A stretch of DNA of 61,526 bases, taken from NCBI GenBank assembly GCA_027489965.1, contig JAIXZA010000155.1, positions 1 through 61,526 of the forward strand, in the 5' to 3' direction. Each line of letters starts with the position of its first letter. Positions within the stretch are counted from its first letter, which is position 1. A model generated the notes under the pieces. The model was given only the letters and a program-made list of their open reading frames with translations. It was not told the origin of the DNA and searched no databases. Position numbers and translations under genes: made by a program. This DNA comes from Verrucomicrobiaceae bacterium (lineage in GTDB: Bacteria; Verrucomicrobiota; Verrucomicrobiia; Verrucomicrobiales; Verrucomicrobiaceae). Below, in pieces: positions 31,997-40,936 of the stretch.

Positions 31997-33292
31997 AGTG
32001 CGGAGGCTTGAGGCTGTGGTTTTCGACTGCGGCTTGTTTTTGTTTTGAAAGGGCGGCGGAGCGGGGTGTCGTGCTCGATTCTCTTTTAGCTGGCTCGGTG
32101 AGAGAGCTGACGGCGGCGGATGCGAGGCTTGCCGTTGATCGAGTTCTTTTCTCGAAAGACCTCTGCTCAATGCAGATGGCGGTCGGTCTGGAGCTGAGAC
32201 TTCTTGAGTACTCCGAGTTTCACTTCCTAGCTGCGGTTTGGCTTCCTGTGAGCACGGGCTCTCAATCGCTCGTCGAATCGAAGTCGATGATTTCACACGC
32301 GGTGGCTTGCTGCAGATTTCTTGAACCTGTGTGCGGTGAGAAGAATTGGGAGTCATGACGGGAGCAGGAGTTGAGTGAGTTGCTAGGCCTCAAGCCAGTG
32401 CACATGATCGATATGATCTGGATTGAGTGATGTTATTGTAATTTTAATTGTTATTACTTCCATTGGACCAAAGGCCTAGTAATGGCAGATTTTTACAGAA
32501 CCTGTAATCTGACTCATTCACTGGTTTCCATCCTTCGATCTCCCGCTTGGCAGACATGGATTGAAGCTTATTGACACCTCATTATAGTGGGCCTTTGAGA
32601 TTCCAAATCTAAGCCTTCATGCCTTGATTTATAAGGGAATGAGCCGCCTAAACCGAGATAATGTGGAACTCAAAGGATTCGCCATCTCAGTGTTCAGATC
32701 CACTCTCGATTGCCCCGCTTCACGGGTTCTTATGCTCCAGTATTTAAGTCCCTATGATCTCTGTTCGCTAAATCAGGGTGGACAACCCCTAAACATATAA
32801 GGCTAGTCAGGATTTTAATACTGACTCAAACCGCAGACCTGTGATCAAAGCTCAAAATCCATCATTAACAAATAATCAGCTATAATTATGTTTTTGATAA
32901 TTTTAGCAAATTGGAGGCAACATTGATCTGATTGGGAAACCCTCATGGGCAAAAATGGGCGGTCAAACATTTGATGAATCAAGTGAGCCTCCTGCAAATT
33001 CCACTTATCCGCTTTGATCCGAAAACGTTTGCCGTTGTTTGCCGTTGTTTGCCGTTGTTTGCCGTTGTTTGCCGTTGTTTGCCGTTGCTGCGGTGATGGC
33101 CAGCAAAGGCTGAACGAATGGGCCACACTTTGACCGCAGAGAGGCAGATAAGCGGAGATCAAATTAACAGTACCGATTCTATTTCTGTGAACCCTGTTTT
33201 GTTGTTTATCCAGGGATTCAACACCCGCGTCATCAACGGCGTGTGGCAACCGCTGCCCCACACGTGATTGCGCCAAGCTGGGCGCACCAAAG
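31997..33292. other. Long intergenic region between the giant gene and the type II glutamine synthetase gene
   Basis: About 1.3 kb without a convincing gene. The ~350 bp next to the giant gene read in frame as Pro/Ser-rich sequence and probably hold its promoter and leader. From ~32,400 to 33,000 the DNA is clearly more AT-rich than the genes around it. A small inverted repeat (AGTCAG 32,805-32,810 and CTGACT 32,821-32,826), the 10-bp tandem repeat (listed separately) and two GC-rich palindromes (33,241-33,263 and 33,270-33,285) are the only structures seen. Open frames here have no family resemblance. Confidence 0.6.
33031..33087. repeat. 10-bp tandem repeat (GCCGTTGTTT, 5 full copies + 7 bp)
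   Basis: Five perfect head-to-tail copies of GCCGTTGTTT at 33031-33080, followed by GCCGTTG. The period equals about one helical turn. It is perfect, so recent slippage or active maintenance is likely. No gene covers it convincingly. Confidence 0.95.
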
Positions 33293-33323
33293 AAAAACGC
33301 CGCCTGTTTCCAGGCGGCGTTTG
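33293..33323 (-). terminator. Rho-independent terminator of the glutamine synthetase gene
   Basis: On the minus strand: AAACGCCGCCTG, loop GAAA, CAGGCGGCGTTTTTC. Long GC stem, tetraloop and a T-run, starting about 30 bp past the stop codon. Confidence 0.92.
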
Positions 33324-33353
33324 AGGGAGAACTGGTCTGAGAGTCCAGAAAGC

Positions 33354-34370
33354 TTACGGCTGAGGCACTTCAGCGATGGTCTTGAGCACGCGGCTCGAGA
33401 TCGCGTATGGGCAGCCTTGGCTGTTTGGACGGCGATCTTCGAGGTAGCCTTTCCAACCATTGTTCTTGAAGCTATGCGGAACGCGGATGGAAGCTCCACG
33501 GTCAGCAATACCCCAAGAGAACTGGTCGATGGACTGAGTCTCATGCAGACCGGTGAGGCGCATGTGATTGTCAGGACCGTAAACGGCAATGTGCTCAGCA
33601 CAATTTTTCTCAAAGGCAGCCATAAGAGCGAGGAAGTAAGCCTCACCACCGACTTCGCGCATGTATTTCGTGGAGAAGTTGCAATGCATGCCTGAACCGT
33701 TCCAATCGGTAGCGCCCAGGGGTTTGCAATGATACTCAACGTCGATACCATACTTCTCAGTAAGGCGGTTCAGGATGTAACGGGCGACCCAGATCTGGTC
33801 AGCACAGGTCTTGGAGCCTTTGCCGAAGATTTGGAATTCCCACTGACCCTTGGCCACTTCAGCATTGATGCCTTCGTGGTTGATGCCCGCGTCGAGGCAG
33901 ATTTCAAGATGCTCTTCGACGATCTGACGAGCCACGTCGCCGACATTCTTGTAGCCCACGCCTGTGTAATAAGGGCCTTGTGGGGCTGGATATCCGTTCT
34001 CGGGGAAGCCGAGTGGGCGACCGTCCTGATAGAAGAAGTACTCCTGCTCATAACCAAACCATGTGTCTGGATCGTCGATGATGGTCGCACGATCATTGGA
34101 GGCGTGGGGAGTGCCGTCAGCATTGTAAACTTCGCACATGACGAGGACGCCATTTTTACGAGTGCTATCTGGAAAGACAGCCACTGGTTTCAGCACGCAG
34201 TCGGAGCTGCCACCAGGGGCCTGCTGTGTAGAACTGCCATCAAAACCCCAATTTGGGAGTTCTTCAAGCTTCGGAAAGCTAGCGAAGTCCTTGAGCTGTG
34301 TCTTGCTGCGCAGATTGCGGACTGGCTGATAGCCGTCCAGCCAGATGTATTCGAGTTTGTATTTGGCCAT
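33354..34370 (-). CDS. glnII: Glutamine synthetase, type II (eukaryote-like)
   Basis: ATP-dependent amidation of glutamate to glutamine in the cytoplasm. At 338 aa it is much shorter than bacterial GSI (~470 aa) and matches GSII length. Visible family segments: N-terminal beta-grasp LEYIWLDGYQPVRNLRSKT, WGFDGSSTQQAPGGSSD, CEVYNADGTPHASNDRA, WFGYEQEYFF, GINHEGINAEVAKGQWEFQ, PLGATDWNGSGMHCNFSTK, YGPDNHMRLTGLHET and DRGASIRVP. These contain the metal-binding Glu/His residues and the ATP/glutamate site. GSII enzymes lack the adenylylation Tyr of GSI, so control is expected by other means. The gene stands alone with its own terminator; no Shine-Dalgarno is seen. Confidence 0.96.
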   Translation of the reverse strand: MAKYKLEYIWLDGYQPVRNLRSKTQLKDFASFPKLEELPNWGFDGSSTQQAPGGSSDCVLKPVAVFPDSTRKNGVLVMCEVYNADGTPHASNDRATIIDDPDTWFGYEQEYFFYQDGRPLGFPENGYPAPQGPYYTGVGYKNVGDVARQIVEEHLEICLDAGINHEGINAEVAKGQWEFQIFGKGSKTCADQIWVARYILNRLTEKYGIDVEYHCKPLGATDWNGSGMHCNFSTKYMREVGGEAYFLALMAAFEKNCAEHIAVYGPDNHMRLTGLHETQSIDQFSWGIADRGASIRVPHSFKNNGWKGYLEDRRPNSQGCPYAISSRVLKTIAEVPQP

Positions 34371-34526
34371 GGTTGTAATGTGTGACTAGGGTTTAAAAGC
34401 TCGGCGTGTGGAGATGATCCGCCCGCTGAAGCAGGTTCTGAAAAAGCACAGGCCATGCCAAAACAGAAGCGATTTTTATCACCAGAGCAAAGATTCTCAG
34501 GTCAAACGTCTTCTGAACCTCGCCGA

Positions 34527-35963
34527 CTAAAACTCTCCACCCAGTGCTAGGTGTAAATCGGCACGATTTCGCAACCGCATGGCACGCACGGTGATGAGGC
34601 TGCTACGAGCATCAAAAGCGCGCTGGCGAGTGTCCAAGAGGGTCAGCACCTCTGACAGACCCTTTTCGTACTGACCTTGGGCTAGGCTCTCGGCTCGCTC
34701 GGCTTCGACAGCGGCTTGAGAAAGGGCATCGGCCTGCTGGCGGAGGAAGCCATCAGCAGCCAAAGCAGTCTCAACTTCGCGAAACGCGGTCAGAGCGCTG
34801 TTGGTGTAGGTTTGCAGTTGCTCCTCATAGCGAGCCCTAGTCTGCTGGGCCGTGGCCAGGATGCGCCCTCCCTGAAACAGGCTCTGGGTGATGTTGCTGG
34901 CGATGTTCCAGATCGCTGATTGAGGGTCCAGTAGATCATCGACATCCTGAGAGGTACGCCCATTTTCGCCCGTGAGACGAATGCTAGGTAGGAAGGCTTT
35001 TTGGGCAGCGCTTTCTGTCCGCAGGGCTGCCTCTAATCGGCGCTCGGCAGCCCGCAGGTCTGGGCGGCGGAGCAGTAACTCTGAAGGCAGTCCTGCTGGG
35101 ATTTCACGTCGCAGTGTGGGCAGGCTGCTGAGTCCACGCTCCAATCCTGCCGGATAGCCGCCCATGAGCACCTCCAGCGCCCGTCGAGTCTGATCCACCG
35201 TCGCCCGCCGCTGCTGGATGGTGGATTCTGCGCGTGCTAGATCGGCACGACTGAGTGACAGATCTAAGGCCGCACGGTCAGGGTCCAGGCCGCGCGCCAT
35301 CTGCCGATCTAGGATGCCCAGTTGTAGACGCCGAGTCTGCACATTCTCTTCGGCCAAAGAAAGTAATGCCTGCGCCTCAGACAACGTGATGGCCGTGCGT
35401 ACGGTATTGGCTGCAAGTGATAACCGCGCTGCATGAAAATCTTCCTCAGCAGCCAAGCGGCGTGCTTTAGCCGATCCACGCTGATCGGCCACCCGTCCCC
35501 AAAAGTCGATCTCCCAGCTCACATTCAGCGGCAGACGGAAACGATTATTGATTTGCCCAAGCCCTGCAAAACGCTGATCTCCAGGGGCCTGGGTGCGGCT
35601 GGCACTAAAACTGGTCGAGAGACTGGGTAGCATGTCTGCTCCGACCTGCACGGTCTCCGCCCGCGCCTGAGTGACTCTCGCGCTGGCTGCTTTAAGATTT
35701 GGATTGGCCATGATCGCACGCTCGACCAGCTCATTGAGCGACGAGCTGGAAAAATCAGCTAACCAGCCAGTCGAAGCACTAGCGGGCAGCTTCGGAAGAG
35801 CCGCCCATTTCTCAGGAGCGATCTCACGCAGCTTAGTGACATCAGCCGTCATTCGTTTCGTTCCCAGCGGCGGCAAAAGACCGCAGGCAGCTAGGTGGAC
35901 ACAAACAAGACATAGAATGAGAACGAAAGGGAACCGAGACACAAGTGCCCAGAATGCAGTCAT
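34527..35963 (-). CDS. RND/MFS-type efflux outer-membrane factor (TolC/OprM/NodT family lipoprotein)
   Basis: Forms the outer-membrane channel of tripartite efflux pumps. The start at 35963 gives MTAFWALVSR, a hydrophobic helix and lipobox LAAC (Cys27), placing the protein as an outer-membrane lipoprotein of 478 aa, normal for NodT/OprM. Two OEP repeats are seen: WLADFSSSSLNELVERAI...NPNLKAASARV...PSLSTSFSASRTQ in the first half, and PSELLLRRPDLRAAERRLEAA, SQDVDDLLDPQSAIWNIASN and YEKGLSEVLTLLDTRQRAFDA in the second, with long Ala/Gln/Arg-rich coiled coils. Unusually, no membrane fusion protein or inner-membrane pump is adjacent; the divergent neighbours are a small coiled-coil membrane protein and an MsbA-like ABC exporter. 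Confidence 0.93.
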   Translation of the reverse strand: MTAFWALVSRFPFVLILCLVCVHLAACGLLPPLGTKRMTADVTKLREIAPEKWAALPKLPASASTGWLADFSSSSLNELVERAIMANPNLKAASARVTQARAETVQVGADMLPSLSTSFSASRTQAPGDQRFAGLGQINNRFRLPLNVSWEIDFWGRVADQRGSAKARRLAAEEDFHAARLSLAANTVRTAITLSEAQALLSLAEENVQTRRLQLGILDRQMARGLDPDRAALDLSLSRADLARAESTIQQRRATVDQTRRALEVLMGGYPAGLERGLSSLPTLRREIPAGLPSELLLRRPDLRAAERRLEAALRTESAAQKAFLPSIRLTGENGRTSQDVDDLLDPQSAIWNIASNITQSLFQGGRILATAQQTRARYEEQLQTYTNSALTAFREVETALAADGFLRQQADALSQAAVEAERAESLAQGQYEKGLSEVLTLLDTRQRAFDARSSLITVRAMRLRNRADLHLALGGEF

Positions 35964-36131
35964 GAAGGGAATCTCACAACATGAAAGATCAAGAGCTGGC
36001 AATAGGCCCAAAAAGCAATCCTCAGACTCATCATAGAACCTTAAACTAGATTCACGGAGAGCGGACGAGAAAGGAATTGACGTTGTATAGCTGGATCGGC
36101 TATTCAGGGTCATTGGCAATCTCTTGTCTTT

Positions 36132-36470
36132 ATGTCGATTACTTTAGCCATTTCTGCCATTTTAAGCTTAGCTTTTTGCATCGCCTGCCTGCGGATGGCG
36201 GCAGATGCGAAGACGTGGCGTCTGCGCTGGATGGATATGCTGGGAGTCATGGAGATGGACTTGGACCGTAGCGTTCGGAAAGCGCAAGAGCGCCAATTTT
36301 CATGGATGCTGATGTTTCTCTTTGTCATGCTACTTTCAGTTTCGGGCAGCTGTTTTTATTGGACAATGGTGGAGGTCGCGGAGGCTCGTCGCGAAAAAAC
36401 CACCATTGAGCGCGAACTGGAAATGGGCAGAGCCGAGGTGGATCGAATGAGGCAGCGTTTGGGACGCTAG
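36132..36470 (+). CDS. Small membrane protein with two TM helices and a C-terminal coiled coil
   Basis: 112 aa, not recognised as a named family. Residues ~2-22 form a hydrophobic helix (SITLAISAILSLAFCIACL), ~23-55 a charged loop, ~57-78 a second helix (WMLMFLFVMLLSVSGSCFYW), then a charged heptad-like tail (EARREKTTIERELEMGRAEV) expected to form a coiled coil. It lies 80 bp upstream of the ABC exporter on the same strand and could be co-transcribed. Codon composition looks genuine, but there is no homology evidence; a structural or accessory envelope role is only a guess. Confidence 0.6.
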   Translation: MSITLAISAILSLAFCIACLRMAADAKTWRLRWMDMLGVMEMDLDRSVRKAQERQFSWMLMFLFVMLLSVSGSCFYWTMVEVAEARREKTTIERELEMGRAEVDRMRQRLGR

Positions 36471-36549
36471 ACTGGGCAAGACTGAATTCTGGCTCGACGC
36501 TCTCTTGAGAACGTGTTAGCGGTGGGACAGCCCGTTCAAGAGCTTTCCC

Positions 36550-38454
36550 ATGGAATTTTCTTGGGCCTCTTTTTCTATTATGGCCAAAGCCGACCCGAAC
36601 TCATCCCAACCTATCGAACCCAATTCAGATGGAAGCCCGCTGCTCTATCGGCGGATGCTCCCTTATTTGCAGCCTGTAAAAGGGCGATTTATTTTGGGGA
36701 TTTTAATCGGAGTCGCTGCTGCTGCATTTAATGTCGTCATCTTGCAATCATTTGAGATTATTTTTTCTTTGGTGTTGCGAGGACAGACGGACAACATGGG
36801 GAAAAATTTTGATTTCTTCGGAATTAATCTCAATCCTGCCAGACTTTTAGGCGTGCCGGATGACACAGCAGTGAGTTTCCAAATCGCGCTCGTGGCCTGT
36901 GCTTGTATACCCGTCCTTTTTGCGATTCGAGGACTGCTAGAATACCTCAATAAGTACTGCCTAGCTTGGGTTGGGAACAAAATGCTCTATGCGATTCGAA
37001 ACGACACATTTGCCGGTATATTGAAACAATCACCTGCTTTCTTCGGTGGCAGCAAGGCGGGCGAATTGATTCAAACTGTTTTTAATCAAACAAGTGTGGC
37101 CCAGAGGAATGCAGTTCAGCTAGTTCAGTTGGTTACCTCCAGTCCACTGAAGGTGATTGCCATTCTATCTTTGCTATTCTGGAAGTATCCGTTTTTCACC
37201 TTCATGAGCTTGTTTGTTTTTCCACTTTGTGTGCTCCCAGTGGTCCGTTTAAGCAAGCGTGTCAAAAAATCTGGACGCCAAGAGGAGCAGCAGGCCGGAG
37301 CCATGCTTACAGCCATGCATGAATCCTTCGGAGGTATTCGACTGGTCAAGGCTTACTCCAGGGAGTCCTATGAAGTAGCCCGCTTCGAGCAAGCCAATAA
37401 TGCTATGAGTCTCAACGCGATCCGCTGGCAACGCGCCAGCGAAATGGCTGGCCCAATCGTGGAATCCGTTGCATCCCTGGGTATCTCGGTCGGTCTTCTA
37501 TACTGGTGGAAGATGGAATACGAGGCAGGGGCATTTATGCTTGTCATTCTTGCACTAACTCAGCTTTACCCTCCAGCAAAGGAATTGAGCAAGGCTAACT
37601 TGTTGCTCCAAAAAACTGCTTATGCCGTCAGCAATGTAGTCGCCATCTTAGACAGAGAGCCTGATATCAAAGACAAGCCAGACGCTATCATTTTGCCCAA
37701 AATAAAGGGCGAAGTCAGCCTGGAGAACGTGACCTTTACTTATCGCAATCAAGAGGGCCAACCTCTAGATCAGCCCGCAGTAAAAGCGATCACTCTGAAA
37801 TTAGATCCCGGAAAATTTTACGCCTTTGTGGGGCCCAGTGGTGCTGGTAAAAGCACCTTGTTTTCACTTCTATTGCGTTTTTATGAGCCCGATTCAGGGA
37901 GTGTGCTGATCGACGGCATCGATGTGCGAAGCGTGACTCAGCAGAGTCTGCGAGAAAACATCGGCATCGTCAGTCAGGACACGTTTTTGTTTCACGATAC
38001 GATCCGGGAAAACATCCGCTATGGGCGGCTAAATGCGACTGAGGAGGAGATCGTGGCGGCGGCAAAGAAGTCCCATGCGCATGACTTCATCATGGCGCAA
38101 AATAAGGGCTATGATACCGTGGTCGGTGATGCGGGCTGCAATCTTTCAGGCGGGCAAAAGCAGCGTCTTTCTATCGCCAGAGCGGTACTGAGGAACGCTC
38201 CGATCCTGCTACTGGATGAGGCGACCTCGGCGCTGGATACAGAGACGGAGCGGATCATTCAGGATGCCATTCATCAGCTATCCGAAGGGAAAACGGTGAT
38301 TGCCATTGCTCACCGTCTCTCGACCATCATGGAGGCGGATCAGATCGTGGTGATGCGTGAGGGACGAATTCAGGCCGTGGGCACTCATTCGGAGCTTTTA
38401 GCCACCAGTGAGCTTTATCAGAATCTGAACGCACTGCAATTCCATGAAACGTAA
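36550..38454 (+). CDS. ABC exporter, fused TMD-NBD (MsbA-like)
   Basis: Type IV ABC half-exporter of 634 aa, likely a homodimeric lipid or drug flippase in the inner membrane. The N-terminal half has about six TM helices; the NBD shows Walker A GPSGAGKST (residues 428-436), signature LSGGQKQR (from 532), Walker B ILLLDEATSALD (Asp556, catalytic Glu557) and the switch His in AHRLST. The loop between the first two helices is longer than in MsbA (FSLVLRGQTDNMGKNFDFFG). An alternative start at 36580 (MAKADPNSSQ) is equally plausible; neither has a Shine-Dalgarno. The substrate cannot be told; MsbA-type lipid A core export is possible because the genome encodes an outer membrane. Confidence 0.93.
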   Translation: MEFSWASFSIMAKADPNSSQPIEPNSDGSPLLYRRMLPYLQPVKGRFILGILIGVAAAAFNVVILQSFEIIFSLVLRGQTDNMGKNFDFFGINLNPARLLGVPDDTAVSFQIALVACACIPVLFAIRGLLEYLNKYCLAWVGNKMLYAIRNDTFAGILKQSPAFFGGSKAGELIQTVFNQTSVAQRNAVQLVQLVTSSPLKVIAILSLLFWKYPFFTFMSLFVFPLCVLPVVRLSKRVKKSGRQEEQQAGAMLTAMHESFGGIRLVKAYSRESYEVARFEQANNAMSLNAIRWQRASEMAGPIVESVASLGISVGLLYWWKMEYEAGAFMLVILALTQLYPPAKELSKANLLLQKTAYAVSNVVAILDREPDIKDKPDAIILPKIKGEVSLENVTFTYRNQEGQPLDQPAVKAITLKLDPGKFYAFVGPSGAGKSTLFSLLLRFYEPDSGSVLIDGIDVRSVTQQSLRENIGIVSQDTFLFHDTIRENIRYGRLNATEEEIVAAAKKSHAHDFIMAQNKGYDTVVGDAGCNLSGGQKQRLSIARAVLRNAPILLLDEATSALDTETERIIQDAIHQLSEGKTVIAIAHRLSTIMEADQIVVMREGRIQAVGTHSELLATSELYQNLNALQFHET

Positions 38455-38510
38455 TGAGTGATTGTCCGTGACAAGGGCTGCTATTCTTTGCTAAGGCTTA
38501 GCTTTGACTT

Positions 38511-39638
38511 ATGTCCCGCTCGTTTTCACTCCGTGACTATTCCATCGCCCTGACGCTGTTAGGGATCTGCGTCTTTTTTGGCGTGGTCGAGCCGAAGTTT
38601 CTCGACTCTCGGAATCTGTCTCTACTGATGACGGAGCTTTCGATCACAGCAACACTGGCGGTGGGGATGCTGCTGATCATTTTGCCGGGCCACATTGATT
38701 TATCGGTAGGCAGTGGGTTAGCATTGCTGAGTGGGATCGCCACGGTGCTGACGACCAAAGCTGGATTACCTGCACCGCTTTCTCTCAGCATCGGATTGAT
38801 CGTGGGCCTAATCCTTTGGTGGGGAAAAGGCGTCCTCATTGTGAAAGAACGCATCCCGGCCTTTATTGTGACACTGGCTGGCATGTTGGTTTTTCGTGGT
38901 CTGTTTTGGTTAGTGATTCAGAATCAAACGGTGCCGGTCGTGGCTGGCGGACAGACGAATCTTTACTCACAAATCAGCACTTGGTATCTGCCGTCGATAG
39001 CAGGCTACGGACTAGCAGCCGTGATCATCGCTGCGATGGTGCTTTTCACTCTCTCAGCTCGCAAGCAAAGAGCCGCCAATGGCCTTGAGGTCGAAGATGG
39101 CGAACTGGCTTTTCTGCGGGTCTTTGTCGCTTCACAGGCTGTCTTACTGTTTGTGATCGTGACGAACCAATTCCGTGGCATTCCGCTACCAGCGCTGATT
39201 TTTGCCACGGTGGCGCTGGTAATTCATGTTTTGACTCAGCATACGCCCTTTGGTCGTTATCTGTATGCCATAGGCGGGAACGCAGAGGCGGCCATGGTCT
39301 CGGGCGTGCCGGTGAGTCGAGTCGTCATCGGAGCCTTTGCCATCATGGGCGGACTGGTGGCGATCACGGGATTCATGCTGACTTCTTACACAGGCAACAG
39401 CACGACGGACATTGGCGAGTGGATGGAGCTGGATGCCGTTGCGGCTTGCGTGATCGGCGGAGTCAGCCTGCGTGGTGGTCGCGGAACGGTTCTAGGAGTT
39501 CTGGCGGGGGCATTGATCATGGCCACCTTGCTCAATGGCATGACCCTGATGGCCGTGTCTCCCGAGTACAAACTCATGGTCCGTGGTAGCGTGCTTCTGG
39601 CAGCGGTTTGGATGGACATTCGACTCGGTCGGGCGTGA
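38511..39638 (+). CDS. Sugar ABC transporter permease (XylH/RbsC-like, BPD_transp_2), orphan
   Basis: Inner-membrane permease of the monosaccharide (CUT2) class, 375 aa, with about 10 TM helices. Typical segments are ILPGHIDLSVGSGLALLSG, RIPAFIVTLAGMLVFRG, TPFGRYLYAIGGNAEAA and AACVIGGVSLRGGRGTVLG. The long middle part with a charged loop (RKQRAANGLEVEDGELAF) is as in XylH rather than RbsC. The matching ATPase and periplasmic sugar-binding protein are not adjacent in the window: upstream is an exporter-type ABC protein and downstream a cytochrome. It may share components encoded elsewhere. It starts 56 bp after the exporter, so it may be co-transcribed. Confidence 0.9.
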   Translation: MSRSFSLRDYSIALTLLGICVFFGVVEPKFLDSRNLSLLMTELSITATLAVGMLLIILPGHIDLSVGSGLALLSGIATVLTTKAGLPAPLSLSIGLIVGLILWWGKGVLIVKERIPAFIVTLAGMLVFRGLFWLVIQNQTVPVVAGGQTNLYSQISTWYLPSIAGYGLAAVIIAAMVLFTLSARKQRAANGLEVEDGELAFLRVFVASQAVLLFVIVTNQFRGIPLPALIFATVALVIHVLTQHTPFGRYLYAIGGNAEAAMVSGVPVSRVVIGAFAIMGGLVAITGFMLTSYTGNSTTDIGEWMELDAVAACVIGGVSLRGGRGTVLGVLAGALIMATLLNGMTLMAVSPEYKLMVRGSVLLAAVWMDIRLGRA

Positions 39639-39738
39639 TCCGACATGGATTTGCTGTGATCTGGCATGGGACGAATGAACGAATTGGTCACACATCAGCG
39701 TTGATATCTCTGGGAACCTCAACCATCCCTTCACCTCT

Positions 39739-40899
39739 ATGTCTTACCCCCCACAAGAATACGACGAGCCCAAGTCCAACACCGCAGTCTGGACAGCGAC
39801 GGTGCTATTGATTCTCAGCTTTGTAACAGGCCTGCTGATTTTCCCGCCTCTGTATGATGCACCCAAGGGGGAAGCTGCCAGTTCAGTTCTTTTCATCGGG
39901 CGCTTTCACCCCATCCTACTGCATCTACCGGTCGGTGCCCTGATCGTGCTATCCATCATGGAGCTGGCCTGCCTGACTCGCAGCGGTGAATACAAATTTG
40001 GATCAGCAGCACTTTTGACGCTCTGGATCGGTGCAGCAGGCTCAGTGCTAGCCGTTTTGGCGGGCATCATGCTTTCCCGTGAAGGTGGCTATACAGGTGG
40101 CAATTTCACGCTGCATCAGACCTTGGCACTCATGGGGACCGCTGGCGTGCTGTTGGCCCTATGCCTCCGCATTTACGCCATGGGACAGCAAAACCGCGAG
40201 TTGATGCATGCTTACCGCGCCGTTTTCTTTGGCAGTTTCGGCATCATGAGCCTGGGGGCACACTTCGGTGGCAATATGAGTCATGGCAGCAAGTTCCTGA
40301 CCGAGCACGCTCCAGCGCCGATGAAGAGTCAGATGGTGGGCATGGAAAAATGGATGCTCAGCTTTGTGGAACAACCCAAAGCCCCCGCGGCAGAGGTGAA
40401 AACTGAACCAACCGCAGAGCCGATCACGCCTGCGACGAAGCCAGCACCGGCACCTAGCGTCGAAGCAACCCCTGCTGCCACGATGCCAGCGCCGACTCCG
40501 GCACCTGCACCAACTCCAGCGCCCAGTGGCACTGATAAACTCGTCTTTCAAGACGTGATTCTGCCGATCTTCGTAGCCAAGTGCAATAAGTGCCACGGTG
40601 AGGAGAAGCAAAAAGGCGATCTGCGCATGGACACCTTTGAAATGCTCATGCTCGGCGGTGAAAACGCTGCTGAAAAGAAAAACAACATCGTTCCTGGTAA
40701 GCCTGACGAGAGCCTAACGATTCAGTCCATCGTAGCCCCGATCGACGACGATCTGCACATGCCGCCGGAAGGTAAAGACCAGCTTACGCCAGCTGAAATC
40801 TCGGCGATTCGCTACTGGGTACAGGCCGGTGCCAGTGCGACCCAAAAGCTCAGTGACGCACAATTCCCCGCTGAGGCGAAAGAAGCCCTGCCTCAGTAA
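39739..40899 (+). CDS. DUF2231 membrane domain fused to a planctomycete-type c-type cytochrome (PSCyt1)
   Basis: 386 aa. The first ~175 residues have a TM helix followed by DUF2231-like helices (RFHPILLHLPVGALIVLSIM; HQTLALMGTAGVLL), a four-helix module whose His residues may bind heme. A Pro/Ala-rich linker (~215-260) leads to a cytochrome c domain with the heme site CNKCH (Cys282, Cys285, His286) and a likely distal Met in HMPPEGKDQLTPAEI. The C-terminal half is expected in the periplasm. It opens a gene run that continues with another cytochrome and the System II maturation genes, suggesting an electron-transfer role. Electron donor and acceptor are unknown. Confidence 0.9.
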   Translation: MSYPPQEYDEPKSNTAVWTATVLLILSFVTGLLIFPPLYDAPKGEAASSVLFIGRFHPILLHLPVGALIVLSIMELACLTRSGEYKFGSAALLTLWIGAAGSVLAVLAGIMLSREGGYTGGNFTLHQTLALMGTAGVLLALCLRIYAMGQQNRELMHAYRAVFFGSFGIMSLGAHFGGNMSHGSKFLTEHAPAPMKSQMVGMEKWMLSFVEQPKAPAAEVKTEPTAEPITPATKPAPAPSVEATPAATMPAPTPAPAPTPAPSGTDKLVFQDVILPIFVAKCNKCHGEEKQKGDLRMDTFEMLMLGGENAAEKKNNIVPGKPDESLTIQSIVAPIDDDLHMPPEGKDQLTPAEISAIRYWVQAGASATQKLSDAQFPAEAKEALPQ

Positions 40900-40936
40900 C
40901 GAACTTCCTTTCCGCCAAATCTTCTCCTTTTGACAT

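Noticed and set aside
31997..32356. A 120-codon N-terminal extension of the giant protein
   Set aside because: It is Pro/Ser/Lys-rich, has no domain, and would bury the signal peptide that begins at the ATG ending at 31996.
32845..33276. A 143-codon minus-strand frame over the 10-bp repeat
   Set aside because: Its sequence is driven by the tandem repeat (a 10-residue period) and AT-rich flanks; no family resemblance.
34527..38454. Type I secretion system for the giant protein (ABC exporter plus TolC-like channel)
   Set aside because: The giant protein has an N-terminal Sec signal, no RTX nonapeptides or T1SS C-terminus; the ABC protein is MsbA-like and no HlyD-type adaptor is present.
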